Source: Pseudorhodobacter antarcticus
GTDB lineage: Bacteria > Pseudomonadota > Alphaproteobacteria > Rhodobacterales > Rhodobacteraceae
Assembly: GCA_945862435.1 (NCBI GenBank)
Contig: CAMAXX010000017.1
Span: 1-55,628, forward strand
Direction of reading: 5' to 3'
Length of the DNA stretch: 55,628 nt
Numbering within the stretch: the first letter of the stretch is position 1; each line of letters starts with the position of its first letter. Under the pieces are notes generated by a model, which saw only the letters and a list, made by a program, of their open reading frames with translations, had not been told where the DNA came from and did not search any database. Positions 52,290-55,628 of this stretch are shown here, one piece after another. The position numbers and the translations under genes are program-made.

Positions 52290-53121
52290 GGCCAGCGCAC
52301 CTTGGACAAGTAAGCAGCTATGACGGCGACGATTTGGTAATTTCCAACTCAACCAAGGATGCTTAAGGCGACGATACAGATGGAAATAGGACTGCGGCCG
52401 AAGTACAAACTCAACCTTCGGCCAGCACAGTCTTGGCCAATCTAAACTTTTTCGATTTCTCATTGGGGCGCGACGGGATCGGTGATACACTCATTGAGCA
52501 AATCTTTTATCCTAGCGCCCATGCGGCCTGATCAAGTCGCTCTATTGCCAATGCTCTTTGCTGAAAAAAGCATTGCCAAATATGGAACAGACATAGGAGA
52601 AGACCCCGAAGCCGTATTCACCTGATTTCGGCGAGCGCGCGGTGCGGTTGGCGATGGAACACCGCGATCATTATCACAGCGCTGCGGCGCTGATGGCCGT
52701 TGGAGGTAAATTGGGTTGCCCGGATATTGAAGCACGTCTTCGTGGCAATAAACCCAACCTAAAAGTTCCACCATTTTGCGCTGACTTTTGGCTCACTTTT
52801 ATTCCGCCGTTCACTGCGCTCAACATTAGGGGGGAAAGGCCCGTTGGCTTTCGAGAGGCACGTTGCATCACTGAGCACTGGCTGCACTATTACGCAAATA
52901 GACCAATAAAATGTCCAATATTATAGGAGTTTTTGCGAGCACCTATCCATAAGAGTGCAGCCATGAGTCACCCGAGAGATTGAAAGTGCGTTAGATATCA
53001 GGCAGCATCATATGGGTATATATGCGATGAATCCTGGATAAATACTGTAGGCTTTTTCAGCTATGGCAGTCTTTTTATAGGGTTCTTGGAACAGCGCCCA
53101 ACCCTATCATAAGGACATCAA
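52290..53121. other. IS debris and gene-free spacer between ugpC and the Cache/channel operon
   Basis: About 830 bases with no intact gene. An IS3-type orfA start lies at 52597-52722 (described separately). The rest of the interval, including short frames at 52251-52490 (-) and 52727-52926 (+), matches nothing I recognise and has a lower GC content. It probably holds several generations of insertion and deletion. The last 120 bases should contain the promoter of the Cache-domain gene. Confidence 0.55.
52597..52722 (+). pseudogene. IS3-family orfA fragment
   Basis: The frame reads E-K-T-P-K-P-Y-S-P-D-F-G-E-R-A-V-R-L-A-M-E-H-R-D-H-Y, then S-A-A-A-L-M-A-V-G-G-K-L-G-C. This is the start of an IS3-family orfA (K-x-x-K-P-Y-S-x-E-F-R-E-R-A-V-R pattern). 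Similarity ends abruptly near 52722, before the rest of the helix-turn-helix protein. No orfB is nearby. It differs from the orfA of the IS at 44-45 kb. Confidence 0.65.
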
Positions 53122-54252
53122 ATGAAATTTCGCTCTTACGGAATTGCCGCTATTTTTGTCGCGATTGTTTTAACGGTGGCGGGCGCAGGCTACACCACGT
53201 CGCGGCTTTTTGCGGGGCTGACCGACGCGGTCGAACAAAGCCGTTTTGTTACGATGGAACAAATCGTGCAAACCGCGCTTTCGGATGCAAAGAACAAGGC
53301 CTTGGCGCGCGCCGAGTTCGTGGCGGATTTGCCAGAGGTAAAGCAGTTGTTTGCAGCGGGCGACCGCGAAGGTCTTATGGCGGAACTGGGCACGGTCTTT
53401 GCCAATCAAAAGGCGCGCCACGGCATCGCTCAAGGACAATTTCACGTCGCCCCCGCCACATCCTTTTTGCGTCTAAACAATCCTGCGAAATTCGGGGACG
53501 ATCTTTCCAAATTCCGCCCATTGGTCGTGGCAGCCAATCGTGATCATACACCGCTGAAAGCCGTGGCCATTTCGGCCTCGGGTCCGGCTATTTTTGGCAT
53601 CACCCCCGTGGACGACACGAGCGGTAAGCCGATTGGAACATTTGAGTTCGGGCTGGATTTTGCACCGTTGCTCAGCGGTCTGAAAAACGCCTATGCGATG
53701 GATCTCGCGCTGTTCATTGACGAGAAGCACTTGGTTGAATTTGGCACAGGCGTCGATCCAGAACGTTTGGGCGATCAATATCGCGTCGGCAAATACATCC
53801 GCTATGAAACCACCAACAGCGCCTTGATGCAGGACTTGATCCAGCCGCAAGATTTGGCGGTCGTATCTGAGCCAACCACACTGGTGCGCGATTTTAATGG
53901 ATTGGCGCAAGGGGTTTTGCTGGTGCCTCTGACAAATGTATCTGGAACCTTAATCGGAGTGGTTGCTGCGGCAGCCGATTTTAGCGGCACGCGAGCGGCA
54001 GCAAGCCAGTCGGCGATTTGGCAGGCGCTAATCGTTGTTTTGGCGATTGTGGTCCTAAGTGGTGTCGTAATTGTCGTATTGTTTGGCTATTTGTTGCAGC
54101 CGCTGCAAATCATTTCGCAGCGTTTCAAAGCTTTGGCAGAGGGCGAGTCGGTTGAGCCGATCAACGACTCGGCGCGTTTTCCCATCGAATTGGCGCCAAT
54201 GGTTGCGGTCTTGGACCACTTGCGCGGCAACCGTGAAGGGACACGCACATGA
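53122..54252 (+). CDS. Membrane-anchored Cache-domain sensor without output domain
   Basis: A 376-residue protein. TM1 lies near residues 7-30. A periplasmic double-Cache domain spans about 35-290; its F-H-V-A-P-A-T-S-F-L-R-L-N-N-P-A-K-F-G-D-D-L-S stretch is the hallmark of the dCACHE_3 family seen in chemoreceptors and kinases. TM2 is near 298-325, followed by a HAMP-like segment (L-Q-P-L-Q-I-I-S-Q-R-F) and only about 30 more residues. No methyl-accepting, kinase or cyclase domain exists. The stop overlaps the start of the ion-channel gene (ATGA), so the two are coupled and the sensor may act through the channel (inference). Confidence 0.82.
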   Translation: MKFRSYGIAAIFVAIVLTVAGAGYTTSRLFAGLTDAVEQSRFVTMEQIVQTALSDAKNKALARAEFVADLPEVKQLFAAGDREGLMAELGTVFANQKARHGIAQGQFHVAPATSFLRLNNPAKFGDDLSKFRPLVVAANRDHTPLKAVAISASGPAIFGITPVDDTSGKPIGTFEFGLDFAPLLSGLKNAYAMDLALFIDEKHLVEFGTGVDPERLGDQYRVGKYIRYETTNSALMQDLIQPQDLAVVSEPTTLVRDFNGLAQGVLLVPLTNVSGTLIGVVAAAADFSGTRAAASQSAIWQALIVVLAIVVLSGVVIVVLFGYLLQPLQIISQRFKALAEGESVEPINDSARFPIELAPMVAVLDHLRGNREGTRT

Positions 54253-55313
54253 TTTTGCGTAAGATTTTTGCAACGCTGGGCCTAATCATGGTCATGACCA
54301 CGGCACAGGCGCAAGATATTCCGCTCGATGCGGGCTTGCCCTTGGCTGTGCAGGCGGGTGTCGCGCTGGTCGAGATGGAAGGCTTCGATGAGAACGCGGG
54401 CACTTTCGAGGCGACAGTTGACCTGCGTCTGCGCTGGCGGGATGGGCGTCTTGCACGCACGGATGGCAATATGCTGGCCCCGCCCTTAACTCTGCGCAAC
54501 GAAGCCGCTGCAGAGCGACTGGCGCAGATTTGGGTGCCTGATGTGGTCATTACCAATCAGATCGGTGATGCCTCAAAAGATCAAAAAGGGCTGCGTATTT
54601 TTGCCGATGGCACCGTCGAAGTGCTGCGCCGCGTTACCGCTGTGTTCAAGGTGGATGTCAATATGGATCGCTTTCCCTTTGATCGTCAGAAATTGACCAT
54701 AGAAGCCGTCATTGATGATCGATCCATCAATGAGGTAGTTTTGAAAACTGCTCAATCAGATTTGGATTTCAGCAGCGTCTCGCGCAACGTCAGCCTTTCT
54801 GGCTGGCGGGTTGGCCTGATTGATATAACAACTCCGCCGAGCGCGGGTTGGTATAGCACCAGCGCGGCACGGCTTGTGGCGACTGTTGATATTACCCGTG
54901 AACCGGGTCTGGCTGTCGCATCGATGCTTATTCCTTTGGTGGCAAGCCTGTTGATCCCGTTATTGGCGCTTTGGCTAAATCGTCTTGAAGAAGGGGTGTT
55001 TCAGGTCGACGCGTTTGAGTTGGTCAATATCGTCATCGGTGGGTTTTTCGCGGTTATTGCGCTGAACTTTACGGTTCTAAGCAGCTATCCCGCACTTGTT
55101 GAGGGGAATAATGCGGTCATGAGATTGCTGACCCTAAATTATGGCACTTTGGCGATTGCCTTGGTAATTAGTATCTTATTCGCTCGCTTTGGTGTTTTGG
55201 CCAACAGTTTCGGTCTCTTCATACAAGAACAAACCTATAAGTTTTTGATGTGGGCCTTGCCAGTATCTTTAGCGGCGATTGTCGCGGCGATTCTAGGTGC
55301 GGCCTATGTTTAA
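54249..55313 (+). CDS. Prokaryotic pentameric ligand-gated ion channel (Cys-loop receptor family)
   Basis: A 354-residue pLGIC subunit. The signal peptide ends near A-Q-A-Q (residue 22). The extracellular beta-sandwich has W-V-P-D (95-98) and the Pro-loop V-N-M-D-R-F-P-F-D-R-Q (137-147), with no Cys pair, as in other bacterial members (GLIC, ELIC). Four membrane helices follow: M1 about 220-243, M2 about 256-279, M3 about 291-314, M4 about 330-353. Length is close to GLIC (359). The cytoplasmic M3-M4 link is short. It overlaps the Cache-sensor gene by four bases. Ligand and ion selectivity cannot be read from sequence. Confidence 0.9.
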   Translation: MILRKIFATLGLIMVMTTAQAQDIPLDAGLPLAVQAGVALVEMEGFDENAGTFEATVDLRLRWRDGRLARTDGNMLAPPLTLRNEAAAERLAQIWVPDVVITNQIGDASKDQKGLRIFADGTVEVLRRVTAVFKVDVNMDRFPFDRQKLTIEAVIDDRSINEVVLKTAQSDLDFSSVSRNVSLSGWRVGLIDITTPPSAGWYSTSAARLVATVDITREPGLAVASMLIPLVASLLIPLLALWLNRLEEGVFQVDAFELVNIVIGGFFAVIALNFTVLSSYPALVEGNNAVMRLLTLNYGTLAIALVISILFARFGVLANSFGLFIQEQTYKFLMWALPVSLAAIVAAILGAAYV

Positions 55314-55342
55314 AGGGGATTGCTAGAGGGTCTTGGTACGAA

Positions 55343-55363
55343 GTGGGGGTTTCATACCCCCAC
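55343..55363 (+). terminator. Hairpin after the ion-channel gene
   Basis: GTGGGGGT / ACCCCCAC, 8 pairs with a TTCAT loop, lies 29 bases past the channel stop. No T-tract follows, so it is a weak or factor-assisted terminator. Confidence 0.55.
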
Positions 55364-55489
55364 CGCTCACTGAAAATTTGGGAAAGAAAAAATGTGTAGT
55401 CAGTACGAATTAAATGACAGCCAAATTCCTCAATGGCGAGCTTTGGCCGCCGATCTTGCAGAAATACCAACTGTCATCTAAGCTTGGAT

Positions 55490-55628
55490 TCAAATTTCAA
55501 GTGCAACGTTTGATTTGAAGGCCGCGATTTCCTGGGCCATGGCTTCTTCGGGTGTTTTCCACCCGAGCGTTTTTCTGGGGCGCTGGTTCATCAGGCGCGC
55601 CACATCGTTGAGTTCGGTCTGGCTGATG
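55490..55628 (-). CDS. IS30-family transposase, C-terminal end (partial)
   Basis: The frame enters from the right edge and ends at 55490. It reads V-A-R-L-M-N-Q-R-P-R-K-T-L-G-W-K-T-P-E-E-A, then M-A-Q-E-I-A. The R-P-R-K-T-L-G-W-K-T-P-x-E block is the well-known C-terminal signature of IS30-family transposases. Only 46 codons are visible, so it cannot be said whether the element is whole. Confidence 0.85.
   Translation of the reverse strand, partial: ISQTELNDVARLMNQRPRKTLGWKTPEEAMAQEIAAFKSNVALEI

Noticed and set aside
52727..52926. Continuation of the IS3 orfA frame
   Set aside because: Similarity to orfA stops at about 52722 and the rest resembles nothing I know; treated as debris.

Overview
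The window is a stretch of an alphaproteobacterial chromosome, almost certainly Rhodobacterales (Roseobacter/Rhodobacter relatives). The reasons are the GTTC-N7-GTTC type of LexA box, the order chvI-chvG-hprK-rapZ-EIIA(Man)-HPr next to pckA, a 143-residue HprK, the DUF4170-kdtA-lpxK block, DUF2125 and DUF6473 proteins, and GC-rich coding DNA. No tRNA, rRNA or CRISPR array was seen.

Left part (1-7.5 kb). The tail of a PstS-like phosphate-binding protein is followed by a clean terminator. Two SOS mutagenesis genes follow in convergent orientation, imuB (+) and dnaE2 (-), each with its own LexA box. imuA is not present, and DnaE2 stops about 140 residues early, next to four hairpins. Divergent from dnaE2 sits a lower-GC two-gene cassette: a phage-type MuF domain fused to an unrecognised C-terminal domain, then a small membrane protein. 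This looks like a polymorphic toxin with its immunity protein.

Housekeeping core (7-43.7 kb). This holds a TPR lipoprotein-like secreted protein, meaB, rpmB, a copper pair (DUF2946 and PCuAC), a BaiN-like flavoprotein, a small HNH protein, a crotonase/SDR pair, DUF2125, pmbA, a DEAD-box helicase with a long Lys-Pro-Tyr repeat tail, DUF4170-kdtA-lpxK (lipid A/Kdo), Trm112-LON-cnoX, an SGNH hydrolase, an aldo-keto reductase, tamA-tamB, yihY, DUF6473, hbdA, and the acyltransferase/HPr/EIIA/rapZ/hprK/chvG/chvI cluster. That cluster is head-to-head with pckA across a 344-base spacer holding two tandem palindromic operator-like sites. The dTDP-rhamnose operon rmlC-B-D-A follows, with four-base overlaps between all its genes.

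Right part (43.7-55.6 kb) is accessory. It contains a dead IS3-family element that cuts a decayed parDE toxin-antitoxin pair. Next is an operon of a TIM-barrel epimerase, a metallophosphodiesterase and a complete UgpB-A-E-C importer, preceded by an 11-base-phased array of Pho-box-like repeats. This reads as a phosphate-starvation route for taking up and cleaving glycerophosphodiesters. More IS debris follows, then a two-gene operon of a membrane-anchored Cache-domain sensor without output domain and a pentameric ligand-gated ion channel. The window ends in a partial IS30-type transposase. The Cache/channel pair and the MuF cassette are the best candidates for little-described systems.
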